A DNA stretch of 64,000 nucleotides from Collinsella tanakaei (GTDB lineage Bacteria > Actinomycetota > Coriobacteriia > Coriobacteriales > Coriobacteriaceae). The DNA lies in the NCBI RefSeq assembly GCF_016900375.1, contig NZ_JACJKB010000003.1, positions 124,001 through 188,000 of the forward strand. The letters run 5' to 3'. The translations under genes were made by a program, and so were the position numbers. The first letter of the stretch is position 1. Every line of letters starts with the position of its first letter. The notes beneath the pieces are model-generated. The model did not search any database. It was not told the origin of the DNA and saw only the letters and a list, made by a program, of their open reading frames with translations. Of this stretch, positions 48,797 to 58,005 are shown in pieces.

Positions 48797-50203
48797 TTAC
48801 TTCTTGTGATCGGGCAGAACCGTACCGACCGCGGCCTCCTTGGCGGCGTCGACGTGACGGTCGACCGGCGGGGTGGGCGGAAGGATGAGGTTCAGGATGA
48901 TGGCCATGATGGCGCAGGGGGTGATGGCGTTGGAACCCACGACGGTGGAGATCCAGGTGGGCATGCCCTCGCCCGCCAGGCAGCCGGATGCCATCCAGAT
49001 GCCGAGGCCGAACACGACGGAGGTGCCCACGATGGTGGCCACGCGCTGGGTCAGGCCCTCCTTGGTGAACATGCGGATGCCGTTCATGGTGATGGTGCCG
49101 AACACGCCGACGGTCGCGCCGCCGATGACGGGCTGCGGGATGGCGGTCAGCAGGGCGGAAAGCTGCGGGAACAGGCCGGCGAGCGCGAAGACCGCGGCGA
49201 CGATGGCGAAGACCCACTTGTTGATGACCTTGTTGGAAGCGATGATGCCCACGTTCTGGCCGAGCGCGCTGGTAGGCAGGCCGCCCAGGAAGGCGGAGAT
49301 GATGCTCGTCACGCCCTGGGAGACGATGGCGCCGGAGAGCTCGCGCTCCTCGGGCATGCGGTCGATGGAGCCCAGGCAGGCGGCGGAGACGTCGCCGATG
49401 ACCTGGATGGCGACCATGGGATAGACCACGGCGAGCGTGATGCAGACCTCGGGATGGAACTCGAGCGCATAGGGCATGATCTTGGGCAGGGCGAAGATGC
49501 CGGCCGAGCCGACGCTCGAGAAGTCGAGCATGCCGAAGGGCGCGGACACGATGATGCCCACGATCATGCCGAAGAACACGCTGCCGAGCTTGAGCGTGCC
49601 CTTGGTGAAGTTGGACAGGAAGAAGACCACAGCGAAGGTGATGAGCGCCACGATCCAGCTCTGCGGGGTGCCCCAGATGGGCGTGCCCTCGCCGCCGGCC
49701 ATGTACTTCACGGCGGTGGGATACAGCGACACGCCGATGGTGAAGATGACCGTGCCGGTCACGACCGGCGGGAACAGGTTCTTGACCTTGCTGTAGAACA
49801 GGCCGAAGAGGATCGCCGCGATACCGCCGACGATCTCGCCGCCGAGCAGCGAGCCGAACGAGAAGTCGGCGCCCATGGCCTGCAGCGCAGGCAGGAAGGC
49901 GAACGAGACGCCCATGACGATGGGCAGGCCGCCGCCGATGCGGCGGAAGGGGGCGAACGCCTGGAGCGCGGTGTCGATGGCCGAAAGGATCAGCGCGACC
50001 TGGATGATGTCGGTGCGCTGCTGCGCCGTCCAGCCGTAGACCGAGGCGATGATGATCGCTGGGGTGATGATGCCCGCAAACGACGCCAGAACGTGCTGCA
50101 GGGCGCAGGGGAGCATGTCCTTGATGGGCGGCATACCCTCCCGGGTAAAGAGATAATCGTGCGCGCTGCCCGTCTTCTGGGCTGTTGCTGTCTGTTGCGT
50201 CAT
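48797..50203 (-). CDS. Xanthine/urate permease (NCS2 family)
   Basis: A 468-residue nucleobase transporter with about fourteen membrane spans. NCS2 marks are ALQHVLASFAGIITPAIIIA near the N-terminus, the family motif beginning GQNVGIIASNKVINKW, and VIGGATVGVFGTI. In this locus xanthine or urate is the likely substrate. It has its own promoter with a long palindromic operator (50357-50424) and probably heads the transcript down to xdhD at 40958. Confidence 0.92.
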   Translation of the reverse strand: MTQQTATAQKTGSAHDYLFTREGMPPIKDMLPCALQHVLASFAGIITPAIIIASVYGWTAQQRTDIIQVALILSAIDTALQAFAPFRRIGGGLPIVMGVSFAFLPALQAMGADFSFGSLLGGEIVGGIAAILFGLFYSKVKNLFPPVVTGTVIFTIGVSLYPTAVKYMAGGEGTPIWGTPQSWIVALITFAVVFFLSNFTKGTLKLGSVFFGMIVGIIVSAPFGMLDFSSVGSAGIFALPKIMPYALEFHPEVCITLAVVYPMVAIQVIGDVSAACLGSIDRMPEERELSGAIVSQGVTSIISAFLGGLPTSALGQNVGIIASNKVINKWVFAIVAAVFALAGLFPQLSALLTAIPQPVIGGATVGVFGTITMNGIRMFTKEGLTQRVATIVGTSVVFGLGIWMASGCLAGEGMPTWISTVVGSNAITPCAIMAIILNLILPPTPPVDRHVDAAKEAAVGTVLPDHKK

Positions 50204-50356
50204 AGGCGTGTACCTCCCGTGAGTTACGCATCCGCAGCACCCGTAGCTTCAGCAGATGCGAAGCCGCTCCCCTCTGAAGCGGCGCCTAGCTTGACATCCG
50301 GGCGATGGCCGCCCGGCCATTAAATAGCCTGTCCCTCTACCGGCGATTCAATGCGA

Positions 50357-50389
50357 ACAAACAATTAGTTAGGCTAACTGAATGTTTGT
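50357..50389. promoter_or_regulatory. 33-bp palindromic operator
   Basis: Half-sites ACAAACAATTAGTTAG and its mirror (14 of 16 positions) around a central G at 50373. It lies just downstream of the -10 element of the permease promoter, so a bound protein would block initiation. The YheO-type regulators or a purine repressor are candidates. Confidence 0.65.
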
Positions 50390-50395
50390 ACTATT

Positions 50396-50424
50396 CTTAT
50401 AGACCTCCATCCCATCGGTTACAA
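50396..50424 (-). promoter_or_regulatory. Promoter of the purine permease operon
   Basis: On the minus strand, TTGTAA (50419-50424), a 17-base spacer, and TATAAG (50396-50401) form a good sigma-70-type promoter, with the palindromic operator starting six bases later. Confidence 0.6.
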
Positions 50425-50524
50425 GAAAACCCGTGTGCGGTTCGGTGAGCGGTGCTTTCCGACCGCTCACCGTGCTTTACAAACCCCCGTCTACTTCGGA
50501 GCGGATGCGTGCGATACCGCTCTT

Positions 50525-51511
50525 CTACCCGATAAACGAGCCCTGCGCGATCTGCTCGGCGATACCGAGATAGCGCTCCTGGACATACGGCTCCACGAGC
50601 ACATCCGACAGCGTGCCGACGCTGATGCCGCCCGTGGAGGCGTCGCCGGCAACCGTCTTGTTGCCAAAGGAGCCGCTCTCGATATCGCGAAACGCGTTTC
50701 TCATCATCATGGCGTTATCGGTCACGATGCTGCCGGCGATCACCTGGTCGTAGGCGCTGCCGGCGTCGTTGGGCTGCGCGATGGCCATGCCGAAACCGGT
50801 CTCGCTCAGGGCGCGGCGCGCGCCAACGTCGACAATCGACGCGTCGCCGAACAGGACGTCGACCTGGTGCTCCCGGATCATCTCGAGCGCGATCTCGTAG
50901 CCGCGCTCCTCGTCGTCGAACGACTCGGCGTAATCGGCGACCACCCGGATGTTCCCGTTGATGGCGCGCGCCGCGGCCTCGTAGTTCTCGACCTTGACCT
51001 TCGTGCCCGCAAGGCCGGTGCCCCCGATGAAGCCGATCACACCGGCCTGCGAGATGAGGCCCGCAAGCGCGCCGGCGAGCTGGCCGATCTGCGCGTTGTT
51101 GGGCACGAGGTTCTCGACGTTGTCGAGCTCGAAATCGCCGTTCAGCACGATGAACTTCACGTCCTCGTGCGAGGCGGCGACATCTGCCACCGCCTCGGTG
51201 TACTGCGCGCCCGGAGCGAAGACGATGGTGCAGCCGTCGGCGATCAGGTCCTCGATTGCCTGGGGCCAATCGGGCTCGGACACGCTCTCGGTCACGGTGT
51301 GCTCCCACTGATGGGCCTCGGCGGCATCCACGAGCGCCCGGTAGCAGCTCTCGCCCCAGCCGCCATCGTCGATGACGCCGTCGATGAACATACCCGCCTT
51401 ATGGGGCGCGTCCTTCGAGCAGGCGGAGAGGGTCGTCGGCAGCACGAGGGCGCATGCGGCTGCAAGCGAGCAGCGGATGGCGTTCCTACGGCTGATTGCA
51501 TAAGCGGTCAT
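50525..51511 (-). CDS. BMP-family substrate-binding lipoprotein
   Basis: A 328-residue lipoprotein: a basic twin-arginine-like SRRNAIR, hydrophobic core, and lipobox TLSAC with Cys31. The mature part has the BMP/PnrA-type ligand-binding fold (GVIDDGGWGESCYRALVDA, FIGGTGLAG, VDVLFGDASIVDVGA). BMP proteins bind purine nucleosides for ABC uptake, which fits the locus, but no ABC ATPase or permease gene is present here. It may act as a sensor or with a transporter elsewhere. Located between xdhC and the permease. Confidence 0.85.
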   Translation of the reverse strand: MTAYAISRRNAIRCSLAAACALVLPTTLSACSKDAPHKAGMFIDGVIDDGGWGESCYRALVDAAEAHQWEHTVTESVSEPDWPQAIEDLIADGCTIVFAPGAQYTEAVADVAASHEDVKFIVLNGDFELDNVENLVPNNAQIGQLAGALAGLISQAGVIGFIGGTGLAGTKVKVENYEAAARAINGNIRVVADYAESFDDEERGYEIALEMIREHQVDVLFGDASIVDVGARRALSETGFGMAIAQPNDAGSAYDQVIAGSIVTDNAMMMRNAFRDIESGSFGNKTVAGDASTGGISVGTLSDVLVEPYVQERYLGIAEQIAQGSFIG

Positions 51512-51699
51512 TGTTCACCCCACTGATGTATGCGTTACCTATCAATGTGTAAGATGCCCCGCCCTCCACCCCGCGCGGGGCAAGCGGGCGGCGCGAACAA
51601 TCGGCAAGCGGTCGGGCGGCAACCGGGAGGGATTCCGATGCGCAGAACACGGGAGCATCCGCGCACGGAACCGGAGGCCGCCCGAACGCCGGGGAGGGA

Positions 51700-52215
51700 C
51701 TAGGCGGCGTCGCCCGCGTGCTCGGCGCTGACGCGCTCGGCGATATCGGCGCACTCGTTCACCGCGCGCTCCACCGCGTTCACGATGTTCTGGTAGCCCG
51801 TACAGCGGCAGAGGTGACCCGAGATGAGCTTGCGGATCTCGTCGCGCGTGTAGCGCTTGCCGGAGCCCACGATCTCGGTCGCGCTCATGATGATGCCGGG
51901 CGTGCAGAAGCCGCACTGGACGGCGGCCTCGTCGACGAGCGCCTGCTGGACGGGCGTCAGCGTGCCGTCGCGCGCGAGCAGGCCCTCGGTGGTGATGATC
52001 TCGACGCCCTCGCACCATACGGTGAGATAGAGGCACGAATCGATGGCGGTGCCGTCGAGCAGCACGGTGCAGGCGCCGCACTCCTCCACCTCGCAGCCGC
52101 GCTTGACGCTCGTGAGGCCCAGGCGGTCGCGCAGGGTATCGAGCAGCATCTCGCGCTCGTCGACGCCGACCTCCATCGGCTTGCCGTTCACGGTCATCTT
52201 CACGAAGCGCATCAT
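51700..52215 (-). CDS. xdhC: Xanthine dehydrogenase iron-sulfur subunit
   Basis: A 171-residue small subunit with both [2Fe-2S] sites: GCEVEECGACTVLLDG with a following cysteine, and CGFCTPGIIM...CRCTG. It carries electrons from the molybdenum site to the FAD subunit. ATG 52215 overlaps the xdhB stop by four bases (ATGA), with GGGAGG upstream. Intact, unlike the large subunit gene. Confidence 0.92.
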   Translation of the reverse strand: MMRFVKMTVNGKPMEVGVDEREMLLDTLRDRLGLTSVKRGCEVEECGACTVLLDGTAIDSCLYLTVWCEGVEIITTEGLLARDGTLTPVQQALVDEAAVQCGFCTPGIIMSATEIVGSGKRYTRDEIRKLISGHLCRCTGYQNIVNAVERAVNECADIAERVSAEHAGDAA

Positions 52216-53090
52216 GCGTGCGCGCCTCCCTTCAGGGCCGTCTCGCGGATAAGACGGCGCGACAGCTCGACGATGAGCTGCAGACGGAACTCCTTGGACG
52301 CGCGCCAGCTCGTGCGCGGGTTCATCTCGGCGCAGGCGAGCTCGCCCACGCGCTCCACGGCCGCCTCGACCGTAAGCCCGCGCAGGGCGTCCTCCGTGGC
52401 GGTCGCGCGCTTGGGGTACGGGCCGGCCACGCCGAAGGCGAGGCGAATGTCGGCGATATGCTCGCCATCCGTATCCATCTTCACCAGGCAGCCCACGCCC
52501 ATCGTGGCGATCTCGAGCGCCTCGCGCTTGCCGTACTTGCAGTAGGTGCCGGCAAAGCCCTCGTAGCCCGCGCGTGGAAAGCGGATGCACACGAGTACCT
52601 CGTCGTGCGCGCGGCTCGTGCGGCCGGGGCCGGTGTACCACTCCGACACGGGGATGTCGCGCACGCCCGCGGGCCCCTGCACGCGCATCACGGCGTCGTA
52701 GGCGACCACGCTCGAGGCGGTGTCCGCCGAGGTGATGCCGTTGCACACGTTGCCGCCGATGGTGCCCACGGCGCGCAGCTGCGGGCCGCCGGGCGTGTCG
52801 GCCGCCATGCACAGGGCGCCCAGATACCGCGCGACAAGTGGATTCTCATGCACCTCGCGAAACGTGCAGGCAGCGCCGATCTCGATGGTGCCGTCGGCGC
52901 ACATGCGGATGCCGCGCAGTTCGGGCAGGTTGTGGATCGATACCAGACGGCAGCCCGCATGGCGGCCCTCGCGGATCTGCACGAGCAGGTCGGTGCCGGC
53001 GGAGATGATGATGGCCTCGGGGTCGGCCGCAAGCGCGGCGACGGCGTCGTCCACCGAGGTCGACAAGTGGATGGATTCGAAGTCGTACAT
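52212..53090 (-). CDS. xdhB: Xanthine dehydrogenase FAD-binding subunit
   Basis: A 292-residue medium subunit. The FAD contacts are IIISAGTDLLVQIREG near residue 30 and LRAVGTIGGNVCNGITSAD near 110; the C-terminal domain is complete. The start ATG shares its A with the xdhA stop (TGATG), so the genes are translationally coupled. Intact. Confidence 0.92.
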   Translation of the reverse strand: MYDFESIHLSTSVDDAVAALAADPEAIIISAGTDLLVQIREGRHAGCRLVSIHNLPELRGIRMCADGTIEIGAACTFREVHENPLVARYLGALCMAADTPGGPQLRAVGTIGGNVCNGITSADTASSVVAYDAVMRVQGPAGVRDIPVSEWYTGPGRTSRAHDEVLVCIRFPRAGYEGFAGTYCKYGKREALEIATMGVGCLVKMDTDGEHIADIRLAFGVAGPYPKRATATEDALRGLTVEAAVERVGELACAEMNPRTSWRASKEFRLQLIVELSRRLIRETALKGGAHA

Positions 53091-55434
53091 CAGATGAGCC
53101 CCTCTTCCTTGAACTTGGCGACGAGCCGCTGCTGCGTCATCGGAATCTGGTAGAACGCGCATCCCGTCGCGTCGAGGATGGCGTTGCGCAGCGCCGGCGT
53201 GGGCGGCATGAGCGGCGGCTCGCCGAGCGCCTTGTTGCCGTACGGGCCGCTCGGGTCGTCGGTCTCCACGAACAGGCAGCGCAGGTCGGGCACGTCCATG
53301 GCCGTCGGGATCTTGTAGTCGAGCAGGTTGGGGTTGAGCAGGCGGCCGGTCGCAGGATCGATGAGCTGCTCCTCGTAGAGCGCCGCACCGATGCCCTGCG
53401 CCATGCCGCCGTGCACCTGGCCCTCGGCCGTGGCCGGGTTCAGGATGCGGCCCGAATCGTGCACGTTCAGGATGTCCAGGATCTTCACGCGGCCGAGCGG
53501 CATGTCGACCTCGACCTTCACGAAGCAGGTGCCGAAGGCGAAGGTGTTGTCGCGCACCTGGGCGGTTTCCTCGGCATGGATGTGGACGGAGTGGCGGAAG
53601 CTGTAGAACGCCTCCTGCGCGAGGTCGCCCATGTCGAGGACCTTCGTCCCGGCCTCATCCACGATCTCGCCGTCGACGATATCCAGGCCGCGCGCGTCGG
53701 GCAGCAGCTCGTAGGCGTAGTCGAGGATGTTTTTGCGGAACGTCTCGGCTACCTTTTCACCGCGTGGCCCGTCACGTAGCTCTGGCGCGACGCGTAGGCG
53801 CCCGTGTCGAAGGGCGTGACGTCGGTGTCCTGGAAGCTCACGATGTGCATCCAGCTCGTCGGGATGCCGATGGTCTCGGCCGCCATCTGCGAGAACACGG
53901 TGTCGGCACCCTGGCCGATCTCGGTGGCGCCGATGGAAAGCTGGCAGGTGCCGTCCTGGTTCAGCACGAGGCGCGCCGTGGAGGTCTCGAGCGAGATGGG
54001 ATACACGCCGGTCTTGTACACGAAGGCGCTCATGCCGATGCCGTGGCGGATGGGGCCGGTCTCGTCCTTGTACTTAGCCTTGAACTCATCCCAACCGGAG
54101 GCCTCGCGCCCGGCGATGAGCGTCTCGGGAAAGCCGTTCGCATGGTTGGCGATGCCGTTGAAGGGGTCCGCATAGCCTTCCGGCATGAGGTTCTTCAGGC
54201 GGAAGTCGATGGGGTCCCAGCCCTCCTTGCGGGCGATGTCGTCCATCATGCACTCGACGGTGAACTGGCCCTGGGGCATGCCGTAGGCGCGCATGGCGCC
54301 GGGCGCGGGGATATTGGTATAGACGATCGTGGCCTGCGTATGGCAGCCGACCTTGTCCTTGTACGCCCAGCGGAAGGCGTTGATGGCGTTGGCCGCCAGC
54401 GCATGGCCATGGCTCGCGTAGCCACCCTGGTTCGAGAAGCACTCGCAGCTGCGCGCGATGATGTTCATGTCGTCATCGTAGGCGCACTGCACGTTGAAGC
54501 TCATGGGGTGGCGCGAGCGGGTGTTCTGGAAGACTTCCTCGCGCGGGAGCTCGATTTCCACCACGCGGCCGCCGAGCTCACGGGTGAGCCAGGCGCACAG
54601 GGGCTCGTAGAGCACCTCCTGCTTGTTGCCGAAGCCGCCGCCGATATAGGGCTTGATCACGCGGATATCGCCCCAGCCGCAGCCAAGCGCCTGACCGCAG
54701 ACGCGGCGCACGATGTGCGGAATCTGCGTGGACGACACCACGGTGATGCGCTTGCCCTCCATGTAGGCGAAGCAGACGTTCGTCTCGATATGCGTCTAAT
54801 CGACCTGCTGGGTCTCGGTATGGGCCTCGTAATGATGGTATTTCGGGTCGGCGAGCGCCGCCTCCACCGAGTCATAGCCGGTGCCCTCGAGCGGGGTCAC
54901 CATGTCGGAGTGCGCGAGCACGTTCGTCTCGCGGACCTCGGGGTGCAGCACCGGCGCATCCGGCGCGAGCGCCTGCTCCACCGTGGTCATGACCGGCAGC
55001 TCCTCGTAGGTCGTGTGCGCGAGCACGGCGCGCACGCCGCGGTCGGCCGCCACGTTGTCCTCGGCCACCACGACGGCGATGTCGTCGCCGTAGATGCGCA
55101 CGCGGTCGTCGAGCAGGCGGCGGTCCGCCACGTCCTGGTGCGCGGGCTCCACGCTCCAGGGATGCCCCGGCGTGGGAAAGCGGTGCACGGGCACGTCCTT
55201 GTACGTGAAGACGGCAACCACCCCGGGGATGGCCTCGGCCTCGGTCGTGTCGATCTCGCGCACCCAGCCGTTGGCGATCTGGGCGTGCACGAGGCGCGCC
55301 ACCAGGCACGGCTTGGGGCACAGGTCGTCGGTGTACTTCGCCGTACCCTTCACCTTGTCGAGCGCGTCGACGCGCGTCACGGCGGTGCCAACCTCGCGCA
55401 TGGGGGCGACCTTTTTCCAGAATTGCTGCTCCAT
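53090..55434 (-). pseudogene. xdhA: xdhA, molybdenum-binding subunit, broken twice
   Basis: The reading matches the ~750-residue XdhA large subunit end to end but is interrupted twice. First piece: 55434-54796, ending TQQVD then an in-frame TAG at 54798-54796. Reading resumes in the same frame with THIETNVCFAYMEGKRITVV, matching the E. coli XdhA segment HCHMESVTSLAWMEDDSRIT. The stop falls where a conserved histidine is expected. Second break: near 53752-53757, a run of four A gives HAVKR-stop, while one more A would give HAVKKVAETFRKNILDYAYELLP in the frame that continues to the natural end. Active-site parts (GGGFGNKQ, GQGADTVFSQ, LGEPPLMPP) are still recognisable. Probably inactive unless both are sequence errors. 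Confidence 0.85.
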
Positions 55435-56022
55435 GCGTCTCCCTCCTCGTTTCGCTTCCTGTTCCTATGCGTCAGGGACCGCCCGGCAGCGTGGACCCGC
55501 GCGGCGGGCAGCTGCTCAGAAGCCGACGTGTCCCCAGGGCCCGGCGATCAACCGGTCCCGTTCGATACGAGATGTGATATGAAATGTGAAAACGTTGCTT
55601 CCCGACCGTCTTACCTACAAGGTCGGGAACGCATGCGCTACGGACGATGCGCGCTGCTGGAGCCCGCACACGATGCAGACCTCATGAAACCCCCTTTTTC
55701 GCCACGGGTTCCCTCCCGTGGCAGTCCATGCGCACGCCAAGCGGTCCAGCGGAATCTCTCACCTTCAAAACCGGTAGCATGTGCAACCTAGGAGCTCTAA
55801 CAGGCATTATACGCATCGCGGGGACCTATGACCGCCTCAGGATAAAAATAGTTATCTATTAACGGGGATAATTCGTAGCTGCGCTTTTTCGGAATCGTGA
55901 TAATAAAAAGTTGTAACGCTATCCGCTCGCAGGCGCAAATCGACCGTTGGCGGGCGCTCCACCGTTGCATTCGCGTTCCCGCCACGGGACAATGAGAATA
56001 CCTTATCGCGTTGGGAGAGCAC
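55435..56022. other. Long divergent intergenic region, xdhA / regulator B
   Basis: No gene in 588 bases. It has two hairpins: TTCCCGACC (55599-55607) with 55621-55629, and a perfect GCCACGGG (55701-55708) with 55715-55722. The right part (55790-55930) is AT-rich and is the likely promoter zone for the regulator at 56023 and for xdhA. No known riboswitch was recognised. Confidence 0.5.
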
Positions 56023-56691
56023 ATGAACAAGACGGTCGAGGGCTACCTGCCCTTCTTCAATTTCCTGAGCACCATCGTCGGCGGCAACACCGAGGTCGTC
56101 CTGCACGACTTCACCGACCTGTCACACTCCATCGTCGCGCTCCACAACGGGCACGTCTCGGGCCGCAAGCTGGGCGCTCCCGCCACGGACTTCGCGCTCA
56201 AGATGATCAGCAGCGATATCCCCGCCGATCAGGACCATACGGATATCTACCAGTCGCACAGCACGTCCGGCAGGCCGCTGCGCTCCTCGACGCTCTTCAT
56301 CCGCGAGGACGGCAAGCTCGTGGGCATGCTCTGCGTCAACACCGACACCTCGATCATCGTCAAGCTCCAGTCGCTCGTCGACACCATCGTCGAGACGCTT
56401 CCCCCTGGAACCAACGACAATCAGGGCGAGCAGGGGCGCCATGCGGGCGCCATCGGCGAAAACCTGACCGCCTCCGTCGACGACCTCGTGGAGAAGACCG
56501 TCAGCGAGTTCGCCACCGCGCGGGACAAGACGGCCTCGGAGCTTTCGCCCAACGAGCGCCTCGAGCTCGTCAAGATGCTCCAGGACGACGGCGTCTTCCT
56601 GCTCAAGGGTGCGGTCACCGTCGTCGCCCAGTCGCTGGAGATCTCAGAGCCGAGCGTCTACCGCTACCTGCAGAAGGTGCGCCGGGGCTAA
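56023..56691 (+). CDS. YheO-type PAS/HTH transcriptional regulator B
   Basis: A 222-residue homologue of the regulator at 16914. The PAS part has TEVVLHDFTDLSHSIVALHNGHVSGR and RSSTLFIREDGKLVGMLCVNTD. The C-terminal HTH has LKGAVTVVAQSLEISEPSVYRYLQK. It diverges from xdhA and is followed by a convergent third homologue. ATG 56023 has GGGAG upstream. Likely controls the xdh genes. Confidence 0.86.
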   Translation: MNKTVEGYLPFFNFLSTIVGGNTEVVLHDFTDLSHSIVALHNGHVSGRKLGAPATDFALKMISSDIPADQDHTDIYQSHSTSGRPLRSSTLFIREDGKLVGMLCVNTDTSIIVKLQSLVDTIVETLPPGTNDNQGEQGRHAGAIGENLTASVDDLVEKTVSEFATARDKTASELSPNERLELVKMLQDDGVFLLKGAVTVVAQSLEISEPSVYRYLQKVRRG

Positions 56692-56715
56692 TGGCCCGTT
56701 TCATAAACTAAAAAC

Positions 56716-57423
56716 CTATTCGCTCGGCCCCTCGCCCGTGCGCGAGCGGCGGATGCTGCGCAGGCCGCGATAGATCGTAGGCTCCGAGATGCCGAGCAGG
56801 CAGGCGATCTCGCCCACCGCGCCCTTGATGCGAAAGACCCCCTGGGAATCCAGGACGCTCAGCAGGCGCAGGCGCTCGTCGGCGGGGATCTTCGTTCCCT
56901 CGAAGCCCAGAAGCCGGCAGGCGTCCTTGAGGGCGGCCTCCACCGAATCGCCCGAGGCGCTCATGGTGCGCTCGGATGCAACGGAGTCGAACTGGTCGCG
57001 CACGGCGCCCAGACGCTGCTGGCGCTGGCCGTCGGCGCCGCCGGGAATATAGGACTCAATGAGCCCGTGCAGGGCGTCCTCAAGTGTGCGGAAGGCGGCG
57101 ATATCGCGGTTGATGCTCAAAAAGCCGACGATGCGATCGTCCTCGCGAATGGGATAGACGCCCGAATAGAGCGTGCGGCCGTCGAGCGATTTGGTGGGAA
57201 AGCCCGTGCGATGCCCCTCGAGCTCCTCAGGATGCTCAAGGAGCTCCGTCAGGTAATCCGAGAGCGGCGCACCCTCGCGACGGCCCGACACATACGGATG
57301 CACGAGCTTGATGAGCGAATGCGACGGGTCCTCCAGGTCGTGCAGGGCGATCTCGGTCTGGGCGCCGAACATATCGCCCAGAAAAACGCACAGGGGGATG
57401 TAGCGGGATACCGTCTGGTTCAT
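56716..57423 (-). CDS. YheO-type PAS/HTH transcriptional regulator C
   Basis: A 235-residue member of the same family: TEIALHDLEDPSHSLIKLVHPYVSGR and LYSGVYPIREDDRIVGFLSINRD in the PAS part, then IKGAVGEIACLLGISEPTIYRGLRSIRR in the HTH. Its end faces regulator B with 24 bases between. ATG 57423 has GAAGGG upstream; the start a little earlier at an overlapping ATG would hide that site. Target unknown, perhaps the RidA gene or the xdh genes. Confidence 0.85.
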   Translation of the reverse strand: MNQTVSRYIPLCVFLGDMFGAQTEIALHDLEDPSHSLIKLVHPYVSGRREGAPLSDYLTELLEHPEELEGHRTGFPTKSLDGRTLYSGVYPIREDDRIVGFLSINRDIAAFRTLEDALHGLIESYIPGGADGQRQQRLGAVRDQFDSVASERTMSASGDSVEAALKDACRLLGFEGTKIPADERLRLLSVLDSQGVFRIKGAVGEIACLLGISEPTIYRGLRSIRRSRTGEGPSE

Positions 57424-57565
57424 GGGGTTCGCACCCTTCATCGCGGGGCGGAAGAGGGTCGTGGCAAAACGATTCGGCAGCCCGCGGCGCACGGCGGCTG
57501 GTGACCGACCTTCAGCATAGCATCGTACCCCACGGGCACCGAAGGATTCTTCCGGCACTTGAGGG

Positions 57566-57601
57566 CTGCGGGCGGCACGCCGAAAGACGTGCCGCCCGCA
57601 G
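57566..57601. terminator. Hairpin after ridA
   Basis: A perfect 14-base stem (57566-57579 with 57588-57601), very GC-rich, eight-base loop, no T tract. It follows the ridA stop on the minus strand. Confidence 0.55.
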
Positions 57602-57627
57602 ATGCCTGATACGTTGTGGGAGTTCGC

Positions 57628-58005
57628 CTACAGCGCGGCGATGACCTCGATCTCGACGAGGCCGCCGGCGGGAAGCGCAGCCACCTGGAAGGCGCTGCGG
57701 GCCGGGAAGGGCTCGGAGAACTTGGAGGCGTAGATCTCGTTCACGGTGGCGAAGTCGGCGATGTCGGCCAGGAGCACCGTGGTCTTCACGACGTTGTCGA
57801 ACGTGGCGCCCGCGGCGGCGAGCAGGGCCTCGATGTTGGCGAGGGACTGGGCAGCCTGGGCCTCGATGCCCTCGGGGAGCTTGCCCGTCGCGGGGTCGAT
57901 GCCGAGCTGGCCGGACAGGAACAGCATGTTGCCCGTCTTGATGCCGGCAGAGTAGGGGCCGAGGGCGGCAGGGGCCTTATCGGAGGAAACGACGTTCTTG
58001 TCCAT
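57628..58005 (-). CDS. ridA: RidA-family enamine/imine deaminase
   Basis: A 125-residue trimeric-type RidA protein that hydrolyses 2-aminoacrylate and similar reactive enamines. Typical stretches are SSDKAPAALGPYSAGIKTGNMLFLSGQLGIDPATG, VVKTTVLLADIADFATVNEIY, and PARSAFQVAALPAGGLVEIEVIA with the conserved arginine and C-terminal glutamate. YgeX (15421-16635) makes 2-aminoacrylate, so the gene fits the pathway. ATG 58005 has AAAGGAG upstream. Confidence 0.93.
   Translation of the reverse strand: MDKNVVSSDKAPAALGPYSAGIKTGNMLFLSGQLGIDPATGKLPEGIEAQAAQSLANIEALLAAAGATFDNVVKTTVLLADIADFATVNEIYASKFSEPFPARSAFQVAALPAGGLVEIEVIAAL

Larger units (their letters stand above)
50204..50524. other. Regulatory gap upstream of the purine permease
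   Basis: No gene. It contains the promoter and operator listed separately and a leader of about 180 bases before the permease start with no riboswitch that I recognise. Confidence 0.6.

Noticed and set aside
51700-52812. A 370-codon version of the iron-sulfur subunit extending into xdhB.
   Set aside because: The extension is out of frame with xdhB coding and arginine-rich; ATG 52215 with ATGA coupling to xdhB gives a normal subunit.
53752-53760. Programmed -1 frameshifting in xdhA.
   Set aside because: The site reads G AAA AGG, which is not a good slippery heptamer, and nothing indicates a stimulatory structure.
54796-54798. Amber codon in xdhA as a recoded pyrrolysine or read-through site.
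   Set aside because: No recoding genes are visible, the expected residue is a conserved histidine, and the same gene also has a frameshift. Decay or error is simpler.
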